A DNA stretch of 64,000 nt from Microcoleus sp. FACHB-831. GTDB lineage: Bacteria; Cyanobacteriota; Cyanobacteriia; Cyanobacteriales; FACHB-T130. The notes under the pieces were generated by a model. It was not told the origin of the DNA. It saw nothing but the letters and a program-made list of their open reading frames with translations, and did no database searches. Positions within the stretch are counted from its first letter, which is position 1, and each line of letters begins with the position of its first letter. Location of the stretch: contig NZ_JACJON010000046.1 of assembly GCF_014695585.1 (NCBI RefSeq), positions 34,801-98,800 of the forward strand, given 5' to 3'. Below, piece by piece: positions 35,812-45,157 of the stretch. The position numbers and the translations under genes were made by a program.

Positions 35812-37806
35812 ATGAGCTTGTCAAGCATTGCTGTACAGCAGCGAGAAAAAGAAGAGGAGGCCCTGAGGTCGTTCTTAGCCTACGGCCTCATGGGTTCCAT
35901 TGGGCTGCATATAGCGTTGCTGACGCTCGGCAGTTTTTGGGTCAAAAATGCTGAATTTGCAGAGGAACCGGTTGAAATCGTAGTTGTAGATGCGCCTACT
36001 GTTGAAACGATAAAACCCCCAGAGAAGAAACTAGAAGAAAAGATTCAACCGAAAGACACTTCACTAGGGGGAGGAGGCTCTGGCGGGGGGTCTGGAGGCA
36101 AAGCGGGAGGAGGCTCTGGCGGTGGTGGCTCCAGCAGCCCCGCCGTAGCTACAAGCAGCGAAACCCCCGATACTAGATTTGCGCCTTCATTTAAACCAAC
36201 CGCTTATGTGCCACCAACTGAAACTATTAAACAGCAATCACTTGCCCGCTTGCTGCCCCCTCCCTTGCCCAAGCCTGACCTGAAGCCAACACCCCTGCCT
36301 ACGGTACCGCCAGAAGTAGCCCAAACTGTAGAGCCGACCCCCATACCGACAGTACCGCCGGAAGTAGCTCAAACTGTCCAACCGACGCCGCCACCACCAA
36401 TTCCAGAACCTACGGTATCGCCTGAAGTAGCCCAAACTGTAGAGCCAACGCCCGTACCGACACCAGTGGCTAGTTTGCCGCCTGCACCGATAGAAACCCC
36501 TTCGCCGACGCTAACACCGCTTCCGGAAAAACTGCCGGAACCACCGCGAGTTAGTACGCCATCACCAATCCCTACCGCTACTCCAGAAACAAGGCCAACC
36601 GAATCGCCTGCTGTTCCTGTGACGCCATCTCCACAACTTGAAAAGCCAGAACGCACAACACAGCGACAGCAACCTTTTGGACAAGTTACCGACAGATTAA
36701 GAGATCTTCTAGGACAGAAAAATACCCCAGAACGTCAAGAAATTGCTAAGAACGATCCAAGCCCGTCAAACAACAGCAGTGAAGCGGGCGATCGCACTAG
36801 CATTCCTGGTAGTGAGTCAAACGGTGGAAGAAGTGGCGGTGGTACAAGCACTAGCCCCGGCACAGGTTCTGGCAATGGCACAGGGTCTGGCTCTGGCAAT
36901 GGCACAGGGTCTGGCTCTGGCAATGGTACAGGTTCCGGCTCTGGCAATGGCACGGGGTCTGGCTCTGGCAATGGTACAGGGTCTGGCTTTGGCAATGGCA
37001 CAGGTTCTGGCTCTGGAAGTGGTTCTGGAGATGGCACAGGGTCTGGTTCTGGAAGTGGTTCTGGAAATACCGGGCCGATCGCCACAGGCCCAGGACAGGG
37101 AGCAGCTCCTAGAAATCGCGATCGCAAACGTTCTACAACAGGTTCTGGCTCTGGTCGTGCCTCTTGCCGCAGGTGTCCCGAACCAAAATATCCCAGAGGC
37201 TCTGAAAATTTAGAAGGCAGAGTGGTTGTAGAGATAGAAATTGACAGAGATGGCAATGTGCTTGACGCACGGCCTGCTAAATCCAGCGGTCACGACATAC
37301 TCGATCAAGCCGCCGTCGAAACTGTAAAAAACGAGTGGAAGTTCTCCAGATCTGAAAGCGGACAGCGCATAAGGGCAGGACTTAACTTTACTAAGAAGAA
37401 CTCAGATTTCGCTCGTGAAGCCCGAGAACGCGAACTTCGCGCTCAGAGACAACGGGAAATTCGCGAACAGCAAGAACGCGAAATTACCGCTAAAAGAGAA
37501 CGCGAAATTCGCGAACAGAGAGAAGAAGAACTTCGCGAACAGCAAGAGCGCGAACAAAAAGAACAAGAAAGGTTAAACCGCGAGATTCCAAAGGTGCCAG
37601 AGTCACCGTCTCTGCCTGCTTTACCAACGCCTGAGTCTAGAACTAAACCAGAAGCTTCTCCCAAACCTGCAACTCCTGCACCAGAACCCCCGCCATCACC
37701 ATTACCAGAACCACCACCATCGCCAGAACTCCCGCCATTACCTGAACCAGCATCGCCACCGCCTGAATCGGAATCGCCACCGCCTGAACCTGTGAAGTTA
37801 GAGTAG
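35812..37806 (+). CDS. tonB: TonB-like energy transducer with extended C-terminus
   Basis: A 664-residue protein. One transmembrane helix lies near residues 22-45 ([23 protein letters not shown]; its His is typical of TonB). A Gly/Ser segment (about 85-105) and Pro/Thr/Val repeats ([14 protein letters not shown], about 155-230) form a periplasm-spanning linker. Residues of about 350-420 are GTGSGSGN repeats. The TonB C-terminal domain is at about 450-530 ([33 protein letters not shown]). Unlike normal TonB proteins it continues with a charged coiled coil (about 532-593, REIREQQER units) and a proline-rich tail (to 664). It is divergent from exbB-exbD and upstream of a receptor gene, so it should power that receptor. 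Confidence 0.88.
   Translation: MSLSSIAVQQREKEEEALRSFLAYGLMGSIGLHIALLTLGSFWVKNAEFAEEPVEIVVVDAPTVETIKPPEKKLEEKIQPKDTSLGGGGSGGGSGGKAGGGSGGGGSSSPAVATSSETPDTRFAPSFKPTAYVPPTETIKQQSLARLLPPPLPKPDLKPTPLPTVPPEVAQTVEPTPIPTVPPEVAQTVQPTPPPPIPEPTVSPEVAQTVEPTPVPTPVASLPPAPIETPSPTLTPLPEKLPEPPRVSTPSPIPTATPETRPTESPAVPVTPSPQLEKPERTTQRQQPFGQVTDRLRDLLGQKNTPERQEIAKNDPSPSNNSSEAGDRTSIPGSESNGGRSGGGTSTSPGTGSGNGTGSGSGNGTGSGSGNGTGSGSGNGTGSGSGNGTGSGFGNGTGSGSGSGSGDGTGSGSGSGSGNTGPIATGPGQGAAPRNRDRKRSTTGSGSGRASCRRCPEPKYPRGSENLEGRVVVEIEIDRDGNVLDARPAKSSGHDILDQAAVETVKNEWKFSRSESGQRIRAGLNFTKKNSDFAREARERELRAQRQREIREQQEREITAKREREIREQREEELREQQEREQKEQERLNREIPKVPESPSLPALPTPESRTKPEASPKPATPAPEPPPSPLPEPPPSPELPPLPEPASPPPESESPPPEPVKLE
36862..37075. 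repeat. Minisatellite in tonB (GTGSGSGN units)
   Basis: Tandem units of 24 bp (GGCTCTGGCAATGGCACAGG core) coding Gly/Ser/Thr/Asn, with point variants. The repeats keep the frame and probably form a flexible spacer. Copy number may vary between strains or be misassembled. Confidence 0.8.
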
Positions 37807-37863
37807 GATGCTGCTGGCAAAGGTTGACTGCTTATAGGTTTTTTGAATAAGGCTATAGCTCAG

Positions 37864-37882
37864 AGGCCGCCTTTGGCGGCCT
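37864..37882. terminator. Hairpin after tonB
   Basis: Perfect arms AGGCCGCC (37864-37871) and GGCGGCCT (37875-37882) around TTT, 57 bp after the tonB stop. No T-run follows. It may separate tonB from the receptor gene, or be a common palindromic repeat. Confidence 0.4.
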
Positions 37883-37968
37883 TCCGCCTAACTTTGACGT
37901 GCAGACACCGCTCGTGCAACGCACGCGATCGCCAACCTTTAAAGAAAACTTTTTCACGCTTAACACTA

Positions 37969-37994
37969 AAATTTCTCATTTATTAATGAAATTT
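37969..37994. promoter_or_regulatory. AT-rich inverted repeat upstream of the receptor gene
   Basis: AAATTTC (37969-37975) and GAAATTT (37988-37994) flank an AT-rich 12-bp centre with TCATTTATTAAT. It lies about 110 bp before the receptor start. It may be an operator for an iron regulator, but it does not match a Fur consensus closely. Confidence 0.25.
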
Positions 37995-38105
37995 TTCCTA
38001 ATTAGCTTGTGAAAAATTGCGCCTCTTCGAGAACCCAACTTCAAAAAAGAGGCGATCCATACAAAGCGCAATCAGATTTCAGACCTTTTGCTGTGAGGAG
38101 ATATT

Positions 38106-40835
38106 GTGAACCAACTGCATTTACTAAATGGCCTTGCCCTTGCTAGCGCCGTATCGGTTTTAGTAGCGCAGCCTGCCTGCGCTTATATTACTGAAGTTAC
38201 AGGCGTGCGCCTCAAAGATACAGCCAACGGCGTTGAGGTGATCTTAGAAACACCAAATGGAAAACTTGGGCAAATCTTTACTACCAAGTATGGAGAGACG
38301 TTTGTTGCTGACATTATTACCACCAGGCTGCGTTTACCATCTGGCAATACATTTCGCCAAGAAAATCCAGCAGCCGGAATTCGTGAGGTACAAGTTAGCC
38401 AGCTAGATGTTAACAGCATCCGCGTTAAAGTCATCGGAGCATCCGGTATACCAAACGCACAGGTAGGAGCTAGCGATCGCGGTTTTGTCATCAGTTTGGC
38501 TGACGGTTCTGATAAAACAGCAGTTCAGCCTACGCCTGCACCCGCATCAACGACACAATCAAATAACCAGCCTCGCCAAACTCAGCCAGTTGTAACAACG
38601 ACACAATCAAATAACCAGCCTCGCCAAACTCAGCCAGACTTACCAACGACACAATCAAATAACCAGCCTCGCCAAACTCAGCCAGTCGTCCCAACAATCC
38701 CATCTAGTCAAACCGCGGTAGAGCCGCAGCCAGACTTACCAACAACACCATCTGATAACCTACCTCGCGAAACCCAGCCAGACGTACCAACGACACCATC
38801 TAGCCAACTGCCAGAGGCTCAAAGCAATGGAGATGCGGAAATTGAAATTGTCGTGACAGGTGAGGAACCAGGAAGATATACCGCACCAAGCGCCACAAGC
38901 GCCACCAGGACAGACACCCCCTTGCGGGACATTCCTCAGTCAATTCAAGTTATCCCCCGGCGGGTGATCGAAGATCAGCAAGTAGTTCGAGTCACAGAAG
39001 CCACGCGCAACGTCAGCGGCGTTGCGCGAACTGAAGGTTATGGAGGCGCTACTGATAACTACACCATCCGGGGATTTGCAATATCAAACAACCTGAGAAA
39101 CGGTTTTAAAGACCAAGGTTATTACGGATACTCTGATGTCGCCACCATAGAACGAGTCGAAGTTCTCAAAGGCCCAGCTTCCGTCCTTTACGGTCAGGTT
39201 GAACCAGGCGGAGCGATTAATTACATCACCAAACAACCTCTGAGCGAGCCGTACTACGCAGCTGAATTTACAGGTGGAAGTTACGACTTTTATCGTCCAT
39301 CGATAGATATTTCCGGGCCGCTTACACCTGATAAAAACTTGTTGTATCGCTTAAATGTTGCATACGAAAGCTCTGGTAGCTTCCGAGATTTTGTTGACAA
39401 TAAAGTTTTTGTTATATCGCCCGTATTGAGCTACAAAATAGGTGATTCTACTACCTTGACGCTGGAATATGAACACATCGATCTTGAGCGGACTTTTGAC
39501 CGGGGATTTCCAGCAGAAAAAATCTTTTTTGACCTCCCGATTAGTCTTAATGTAGGAGAAAGAAGCGACATCTACACCCGCACTGACAACAAAGCAAGGT
39601 TGGTTTTAGATCATCGCTTTAATGAGAATTTGCGGATCAGGAGTGGTTTGTCAGCTCAACTTTTGGATTCACGTCGCTCAAATGTCCAGCCTCGCACCTT
39701 CCGCTTAGAGGCCGATGGTCGTACCTTACGGCGAAGATTTAATGAAGTTGACGAGTACGCGCGAGATTATTCTCTGCAAACAGACCTGGTAGGTAAATTC
39801 AATACTGGCTCGATTAAACATGAAGTTCTTCTGGGTTTCGAGTTGAATAGAAGCATTAGTGGATACACTTTCAAGAGATCTAATTTCCCTTCGCTTGATA
39901 TTCTCAATCCTGTCTATGGTCTGCCGCTGCCAACCAGGTTGACTGAGGGTTTTGCAAATGAACAAGTTAACGATAGTGTAGGCATTTATTTCCAAAACCA
40001 GGTGGCATTGCTGCCAAATCTTAAATTACTTGCGGGAGGCAGATTCGATTTTGTCAACTACGACAGCGAAGATATTGCAGACATTTTTGCTGAAAATGAG
40101 GTTGTAAAAGCTAGTCGTTCCTATGAAGCGTTTTCCCCCCGTGTGGGAATAGTTTATCAACCGATAGAACCTATCTCACTGTATGCCAGTTACAGCCGCT
40201 CCTTCAAGCCAAACTTTACTGCTTTGACATCTAACAGGCAGCCATTAGACCCTGAACGCGGCACGCAATATGAGGTGGGGATGAAAGCCGAGTTGTTGGG
40301 AGGAAGGCTTTCGGCGACGGTGGCAGCTTTTCAAATTACCAAGGAAAATATAGCCACCACAGATCCCAATGATAGTGATTTCTCGGTTGCAGCTGGAGAG
40401 TTCAAAAGCCGAGGCTTTGAAGTTGATTTGGCAGGGGAAATTGCACCAGGCTGGAAGGCGATCGCAACCTATGCCTATACTGATGCTTTTGTTAGCAAAG
40501 ATAACGATATCCCTGAAGGCGACGGGCTGATTAACGTGCCTCGTCATAGCGCTAGCCTGTGGACTACTTATGAACTTCAAAGTGGTGCTTTGCGAGGTTT
40601 AGGTTTTGGAGCGGGGCTATTTTTTGTGGGAGAGCGCGAAGCAGAGCTTCCCAATAACCTTGTTATTCCCTCCTATATCAGAACAGATGCCACTCTCTTC
40701 TATCGCCGCGATAATTACAAATTAGCTCTGACGGCGAAAAATCTCTTGGATACCAAGTATTTCGATTCTCAGGGAACAACTCTCTACCCCGGAGCGCCTT
40801 TGACTCTCTTGGGAACGGTGTCTGTACAGTTTTGA
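38106..40835 (+). CDS. AMIN-domain TonB-dependent siderophore-type receptor
   Basis: A 909-residue outer-membrane receptor. Residues 1-26 are a signal peptide; about 28-115 form an AMIN domain (ITEVTGVRLKDTANGVEVILE), which is usual in cyanobacterial TonB-dependent receptors. A Pro/Gln-rich linker with three 16-residue repeats follows (about 150-196). The TonB box is near EIEIVVTGEE (about 246), then the plug domain (RDIPQSIQVIPRRVIEDQ to GGAINYITKQP). The 22-strand barrel runs to a terminal aromatic residue (VSVQF). Siderophore-type receptors take up ferric complexes; the ligand is unknown and no siderophore synthesis gene is here. The start is GTG at 38106 with GAGGAG six bases before. Confidence 0.93.
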   Translation: MNQLHLLNGLALASAVSVLVAQPACAYITEVTGVRLKDTANGVEVILETPNGKLGQIFTTKYGETFVADIITTRLRLPSGNTFRQENPAAGIREVQVSQLDVNSIRVKVIGASGIPNAQVGASDRGFVISLADGSDKTAVQPTPAPASTTQSNNQPRQTQPVVTTTQSNNQPRQTQPDLPTTQSNNQPRQTQPVVPTIPSSQTAVEPQPDLPTTPSDNLPRETQPDVPTTPSSQLPEAQSNGDAEIEIVVTGEEPGRYTAPSATSATRTDTPLRDIPQSIQVIPRRVIEDQQVVRVTEATRNVSGVARTEGYGGATDNYTIRGFAISNNLRNGFKDQGYYGYSDVATIERVEVLKGPASVLYGQVEPGGAINYITKQPLSEPYYAAEFTGGSYDFYRPSIDISGPLTPDKNLLYRLNVAYESSGSFRDFVDNKVFVISPVLSYKIGDSTTLTLEYEHIDLERTFDRGFPAEKIFFDLPISLNVGERSDIYTRTDNKARLVLDHRFNENLRIRSGLSAQLLDSRRSNVQPRTFRLEADGRTLRRRFNEVDEYARDYSLQTDLVGKFNTGSIKHEVLLGFELNRSISGYTFKRSNFPSLDILNPVYGLPLPTRLTEGFANEQVNDSVGIYFQNQVALLPNLKLLAGGRFDFVNYDSEDIADIFAENEVVKASRSYEAFSPRVGIVYQPIEPISLYASYSRSFKPNFTALTSNRQPLDPERGTQYEVGMKAELLGGRLSATVAAFQITKENIATTDPNDSDFSVAAGEFKSRGFEVDLAGEIAPGWKAIATYAYTDAFVSKDNDIPEGDGLINVPRHSASLWTTYELQSGALRGLGFGAGLFFVGEREAELPNNLVIPSYIRTDATLFYRRDNYKLALTAKNLLDTKYFDSQGTTLYPGAPLTLLGTVSVQF
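38550..38693. repeat. Three 48-bp direct repeats in the receptor gene
   Basis: Units begin at 38550, 38598 and 38646 with ACGACACAATCAAATAACC. They encode TTQSNNQPRQTQP and a short variable end in the linker between AMIN and plug domains. Confidence 0.85.
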
Positions 40836-40861
40836 TTTTTGTAGCTGAAAGCTACCAACTA

Positions 40862-40906
40862 AACTCCCTTTCCTTGTCACTTAGTAATGTATAAGGAAAG
40901 GGAGTT
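40862..40906 (+). terminator. Terminator-like hairpin after the receptor gene
   Basis: Perfect 14-bp arms (AACTCCCTTTCCTT, 40862-40875, and its complement at 40893-40906) around a 17-nt loop, 26 bp after the stop. A weak T-rich stretch follows (TTAATTGTAG). It suggests the PepSY gene has its own promoter. Confidence 0.55.
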
Positions 40907-41116
40907 AATTGTAGATTGCGTTGAACGATAGTAAAACCCAACTAAATGTTTATAAAAATAGGGTTTCGTTTTTGAATTTAAATTAGATTGAGTTAGTTTT
41001 TTTATATCTTAGCTAACCGCGTTGATTTATGCTTTTTAAATCAAATAGCAATTTTTAAATAATTTTTATCTATTTGGCTAAAAAGTAATTTTTTGGTACT
41101 AAAAGGAGATGATGAT

Positions 41117-42280
41117 ATGAAAATACGGCAAATAGCATTCAAGCTGCACCGCTATGTCGGGATGATGGTAGGAATTATACTATCGATTGTCGGCTTAACT
41201 GGCAGCTTTTTAGTATTCTGGCACGAGATCGAACACTTACAAAATTTACCGCTGATGGAGGTTGTTCCTCAAGGCGATCGCGTCTCTATAGATTCAATTT
41301 TAGAACCAGTCAAAAAAGCATATCCCACTCTAAAACTGAGTGCTATCGATTTGCCCCGCAAGCCAGAAGAAACTTACAAAGTAGCGATGGTCTCACAAGA
41401 TGATAAGTGGAGCGACGTTTACGTTCACCCCTATACGGGAGCGATTCTAGGAAAGCTTCAGTGGGGACAAACTCTGATCACGTTCCTCTATGACATTCAT
41501 ATCACTCTCCTTGCTGGCGAAATCGGCGAAATGGTTGTGGGATTTTGCGGCATATTGCTGTTAATACTAGGCGTGACTGGACTAATACTATGGCCCGGTT
41601 GGAAAAAACTGACTCCTGGCTTTAAAATCCGGTGGAATTCCCCCGCGAGGTTGCTTAACTACGATATCCACAAAGTAGGGGGTATCTTGTCTGCTGTGTT
41701 TCTAGTCGCGATCGCTTTTTCAGGCGCAGCAATAATGTTTCACGAGCAGTTTGAACCTGCTGTTTACTGGCTTACAGGTACGCCAAAGCCTGCCGAAGTC
41801 AAATCGACCATCGTTGCGAATTTGCCGCCCTCTTCACTAGAAACAGTTCTACAAAAAGTTGATGCTGCATTACCAGGAGGCGAAATTACGTTCATTGTCC
41901 TTCCTAAAAAACCAGATGGAGTATTCAGAGTAACTAAGAAATTAGCCGGGGAAATCCACCCTTCAGGTCGCACCCGTATTTATCTTGACCAGTACAGCGC
42001 TAAAGTTTTGCGGGTGGACAATGCACTCGTTGCGCCCCTAGCTACCAAAATTATGAATGTACTTTTACCGTTACACAACGGTGCTTATGGTGGGCTGGTA
42101 ATGCGTATTATCTATGTGTTTGTTGGCCTTGCACCAATGGTTTTATTTATTACTGGCTTTGTGTTGTGGCGTCAGCGCCAGTGGGCGATCGCTCGTCGTC
42201 AAGAAGCCATCCGTCAAAGCCAAGGTTTACCAGCGCCAGATAGGGAGATACTTGTAACTACTGCATGGCCTTGGATCTGA
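41117..42280 (+). CDS. PepSY-associated membrane protein (PiuB-like)
   Basis: A 387-residue inner-membrane protein with four predicted helices: about 12-35 (MMVGIILSIVGLTGSFLVFW), about 135-165, about 190-212 and a last pair-member at about 335-355 (YVFVGLAPMVLFITGFVLW). Two periplasmic PepSY domains lie between. Conserved His residues near the helices (HRYVG, HIT, HKVGG, HEQF, HNGAYGG) are typical of the PepSY_TM family and can bind haem or metal. Such proteins often accompany TonB-dependent siderophore receptors and some are ferric-siderophore reductases, which fits the position after the receptor. The ATG at 41117 follows AAAAGGAG at a good distance. Confidence 0.88.
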   Translation: MKIRQIAFKLHRYVGMMVGIILSIVGLTGSFLVFWHEIEHLQNLPLMEVVPQGDRVSIDSILEPVKKAYPTLKLSAIDLPRKPEETYKVAMVSQDDKWSDVYVHPYTGAILGKLQWGQTLITFLYDIHITLLAGEIGEMVVGFCGILLLILGVTGLILWPGWKKLTPGFKIRWNSPARLLNYDIHKVGGILSAVFLVAIAFSGAAIMFHEQFEPAVYWLTGTPKPAEVKSTIVANLPPSSLETVLQKVDAALPGGEITFIVLPKKPDGVFRVTKKLAGEIHPSGRTRIYLDQYSAKVLRVDNALVAPLATKIMNVLLPLHNGAYGGLVMRIIYVFVGLAPMVLFITGFVLWRQRQWAIARRQEAIRQSQGLPAPDREILVTTAWPWI

Positions 42281-42438
42281 TTTTAAGACTTGGGGTGGAA
42301 GGTTTTTACACCCTGAGTTTCTACTATTTTTTTATAAAGCTTTATTTACTAACAGTTGTTTATAACAAATAATCGCTTATTAGTATTAAAAAAGCTACAC
42401 TATTTATATTTAAATTAATAAAAAATAAGCTTTTTTAT

Positions 42439-42480
42439 GTTGTTGGTTATTCATACAATGAACAATGAACAACCAACAAC
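42439..42480. repeat. Palindromic GTTGTTGGTT element after yebC
   Basis: Arms of 16 bp (42439-42454 and 42465-42480, one mismatch) around a 10-nt loop, 3 bp beyond the yebC stop. It contains ATGAACAATGAACAA, like the element at 8667-8716. Possibly used as a 3' hairpin for yebC. Confidence 0.6.
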
Positions 42481-42483
42481 GAA

Positions 42484-43251
42484 CTAAACCATGCTTAGGG
42501 ACATAAGTTCATCAGCCATATCGAAGTTAGCCGTAGCGTTTTGCACGTCATCGATCTCTTCTAAAGCATCCATCAACTTGAGGAGCGATCGCGCCTGCAT
42601 TGGATCGCCTACTTCTACCGTATTATTGGGAAGCCAGCGCAATTCGGCATTGCTGACCGAGTAGCCGTTGTCTTTTAAAACCCCGGCGAGTGCTTCCAAG
42701 TTTGCGACATCTGTAAATACTTCGCCTACTAACTCATCATCATCTTCGCTTAATTCATAGAACTCGGCACCACCAACAAGTGCAGCTTCTAACAACTCTT
42801 CTTCATCAATTTCACCGCGCACAGTACAAACGCCTTTTTGCCCAAACATCCAGCTAACGCAGCCAGTTTCACCCAAATTACCGCCATTTTTCCTGAAAGC
42901 TTCTCGCAGATCTGCCGCAGTGCGATTGCGATTATCTGTGAGTGCTTCAATAAGAATGGCGACGCCTCCTGGCCCGTAACCTTCATAACGAATTGATTCT
43001 AAGGCGGCGTTATCGGCTCCTAGTTTACCGGAACCTTTGGCGATCGCTCGTTCGATATTGTCATTGGGAATCCCTGCTGCTTTGGCTTTCTCAATTGCCG
43101 TGCGTAATTGGAAATTGCCATTAGGATCTGGGACGCCGCTGCGGGCTGCTACAATAATTTCCCTCGAAATTTTCGTGAACGTTTTGCCCTTTACAGCATC
43201 AACTCTTGCCTTCTGGCGTTTGATATTCGCCCACTTACTGTGTCCTGCCAT
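42484..43251 (-). CDS. yebC: YebC/PmpR-family regulator
   Basis: A 255-residue protein with the family start [19 protein letters not shown] and the signatures [14 protein letters not shown] and YEGYGPGG, full length. The family was annotated as transcription regulators; recent work links members to relief of ribosome stalling at proline runs. This window encodes many proline-rich proteins (tonB linker and tail, SPFH-GYF), which would be plausible clients, but that is inference. It is a single gene on the minus strand. Confidence 0.95.
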   Translation of the reverse strand: MAGHSKWANIKRQKARVDAVKGKTFTKISREIIVAARSGVPDPNGNFQLRTAIEKAKAAGIPNDNIERAIAKGSGKLGADNAALESIRYEGYGPGGVAILIEALTDNRNRTAADLREAFRKNGGNLGETGCVSWMFGQKGVCTVRGEIDEEELLEAALVGGAEFYELSEDDDELVGEVFTDVANLEALAGVLKDNGYSVSNAELRWLPNNTVEVGDPMQARSLLKLMDALEEIDDVQNATANFDMADELMSLSMV

Positions 43252-43309
43252 ACAAATTAAAAATTCAAAAGTTTCCCTTAAAAATGAACATCATTTTAAT
43301 TTTTAATTG

Positions 43310-45040
43310 TTAATTTTTAATTGTCAAACATTTCTCTGTCCTTAGCAATTGTTCAAACTCTATAGCTGGTAACGGACGGCTGAACAAGAAGCCTTGCATG
43401 ATATCGCATCCGTGCTGATAGAGGAAAGCCAATTCATCTTCTGTTTCCACTCCTTCAGCAATTACCTCAAGATTCAGATCGTGAGCCATTTGAATTATTG
43501 CAGTTGTAATCGCGCTGTTTGTAGCATCATTAGCTATATTGCGGACAAAGCAACGATCTATTTTTAAGGTAGTAAATGGGAATTGTTTTAGATAACTTAA
43601 AGAACAATATCCTGTTCCAAAATCATCAATAGCGATTTTAATACCCTTGGCTTGCAATTGACCCAAAGTAGCGATCGCAGAGGGTACATCTTGCATCAAG
43701 ATGCTTTCTGTCAGCTCCAATTCTATTGCCTGGGGTTCAAGGCCAGTTGCTGCGAGTACCTCAACAATTTTTTCGCTCAAACCTGGCTGACTAAATTGAC
43801 GACATGACAGATTAATCGACACCCGCAACCAAGGAAAACCAGAGCGATGCCACAATTTAGTTTGCTTTGCTGCTGTTTTCAATACCCACTCGCCGATAGG
43901 AATAATTAGCCCATTTGCCTCTGCTAACGGAATAAAAGATCCAGGAGAAATCATCCCTAGTTCTGGATGTTTCCAGCGCACTAAAGCTTCAGCTCCAACA
44001 ATTTGCCTTGTCTGGAGATTGACTAGCGGCTGATAATAAACTTCAAATTCGTTGCGAGATAACGACTTATATAGAGCGCTTTCTAGTGCCCGATCGTCTT
44101 TAGAACCAACCTGCATTTGGCTGGTGTAATATTGATAGCTATTTCCACGTCTATTTTTTCCGTGTGACATTGCCGTTTCAGCCAACTGGATCAGAGTATC
44201 GATGTCGCGAGCATCTTTGGGATAAAAAGCAATTCCGATACTGCTGGTAATGAAGACTTGCTGACCGTTAAGGAGAAAAGATTGAGAGAGGGCATCAAGG
44301 AGAGCTTCAGCAATATGGGCAGCTTCTCGTTGATGATGAATAGGTGATAGTATGAGCGCAAATTGATCGGCATTCAACCGAGCGACTGTATCTTCAGGAC
44401 TGACAACTCCTGATAACAGACGGGCGACTTCTTTGAGTAAACTATCACCGCAGGAGGGGCCGAGAGTATCATTGATGCTGCTGAATCGGTTTAAATCGAG
44501 GAAAAAAATCGGTACTATTTGCGAGCTTTCTGTAGTTTTAGACAGAAATTGATTCAGCCGTTCTCGTAATATTAAACGATTGGGCAACCCGGTCAAGCTG
44601 TCGTAATGTATTAAGCGATTTAGCCTTGAATTTGCTTGTTTGAGCGTGCTGTTATAACGCTCTTCCATTGCTTGCTGTTTTTTAAAGCGGGTGGCGATCG
44701 CTCCTAGCAGTTCGGCTCTGGTAAAGGGTTTTGTGAGGTAATCATCCGCTCCCATTTGCATCCCCTTACGGAGGTCGTTTTTGTCGGCTCTAGCGGTAAT
44801 AAAAATAAAAGGAATCGTTGCCGTGAGAGGGTCAGAACGCAGCGCACTCAGCACCGCGTAACCGTCAAGTTCAGGCATCATCACGTCGCACAGAATCAAA
44901 TCGGGGATCTCCTCTCTCACTAGCTGCAACCCGATGACACCATTTTCAGCGGCTCTCGCATCAAAGTCTTCTGCATCCAGCAGTTCCATGAGGTTATACC
45001 GGATGAATTCTTCGTCTTCAATTACCAAGATCTTTTTCAT
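43310..45040 (-). CDS. Response regulator with degenerate GGDEF and intact EAL domain
   Basis: A 576-residue regulator. A receiver domain (about 1-120) has the phosphoacceptor Asp in [13 protein letters not shown] and Thr/Lys in FITAR and YLTKPFT. A GGDEF domain (about 150-310) has the active-site motif replaced by NADQF (VARLNADQF), so it is probably not a cyclase. The EAL domain (about 325-565) keeps [34 protein letters not shown] and IAEGVET, so c-di-GMP hydrolysis is likely. The adjacent upstream histidine kinase on the same strand (118 bp away) is the probable phosphodonor. The ATG at 45040 is preferred over a TTG two codons earlier. Confidence 0.92.
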   Translation of the reverse strand: MKKILVIEDEEFIRYNLMELLDAEDFDARAAENGVIGLQLVREEIPDLILCDVMMPELDGYAVLSALRSDPLTATIPFIFITARADKNDLRKGMQMGADDYLTKPFTRAELLGAIATRFKKQQAMEERYNSTLKQANSRLNRLIHYDSLTGLPNRLILRERLNQFLSKTTESSQIVPIFFLDLNRFSSINDTLGPSCGDSLLKEVARLLSGVVSPEDTVARLNADQFALILSPIHHQREAAHIAEALLDALSQSFLLNGQQVFITSSIGIAFYPKDARDIDTLIQLAETAMSHGKNRRGNSYQYYTSQMQVGSKDDRALESALYKSLSRNEFEVYYQPLVNLQTRQIVGAEALVRWKHPELGMISPGSFIPLAEANGLIIPIGEWVLKTAAKQTKLWHRSGFPWLRVSINLSCRQFSQPGLSEKIVEVLAATGLEPQAIELELTESILMQDVPSAIATLGQLQAKGIKIAIDDFGTGYCSLSYLKQFPFTTLKIDRCFVRNIANDATNSAITTAIIQMAHDLNLEVIAEGVETEDELAFLYQHGCDIMQGFLFSRPLPAIEFEQLLRTEKCLTIKN

Positions 45041-45157
45041 GGACAATTTTAATTTGGAGTTGTAAGGAAGGGGGCGATCGCGCTTTGTATAGTAATTCTT
45101 AATTAGCCTAACTAAATATTTATTTTCTACATATGGCTTGTTGCGAACATAACAAAG

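Noticed and set aside
36735..37256. Minus-strand proline-rich frame inside tonB
   Set aside because: Mirror of the Gly/Ser repeat; the plus-strand frame has the membrane helix and TonB domain.
38005..38105. Cobalamin riboswitch upstream of the TonB-dependent receptor
   Set aside because: No B12-box-like sequence or paired core could be found in the leader; the receptor sequence fits siderophore-type receptors.
43310..45040. Active diguanylate cyclase
   Set aside because: The GGDEF motif reads NADQF, so cyclase activity is unlikely; described as a probable phosphodiesterase instead.
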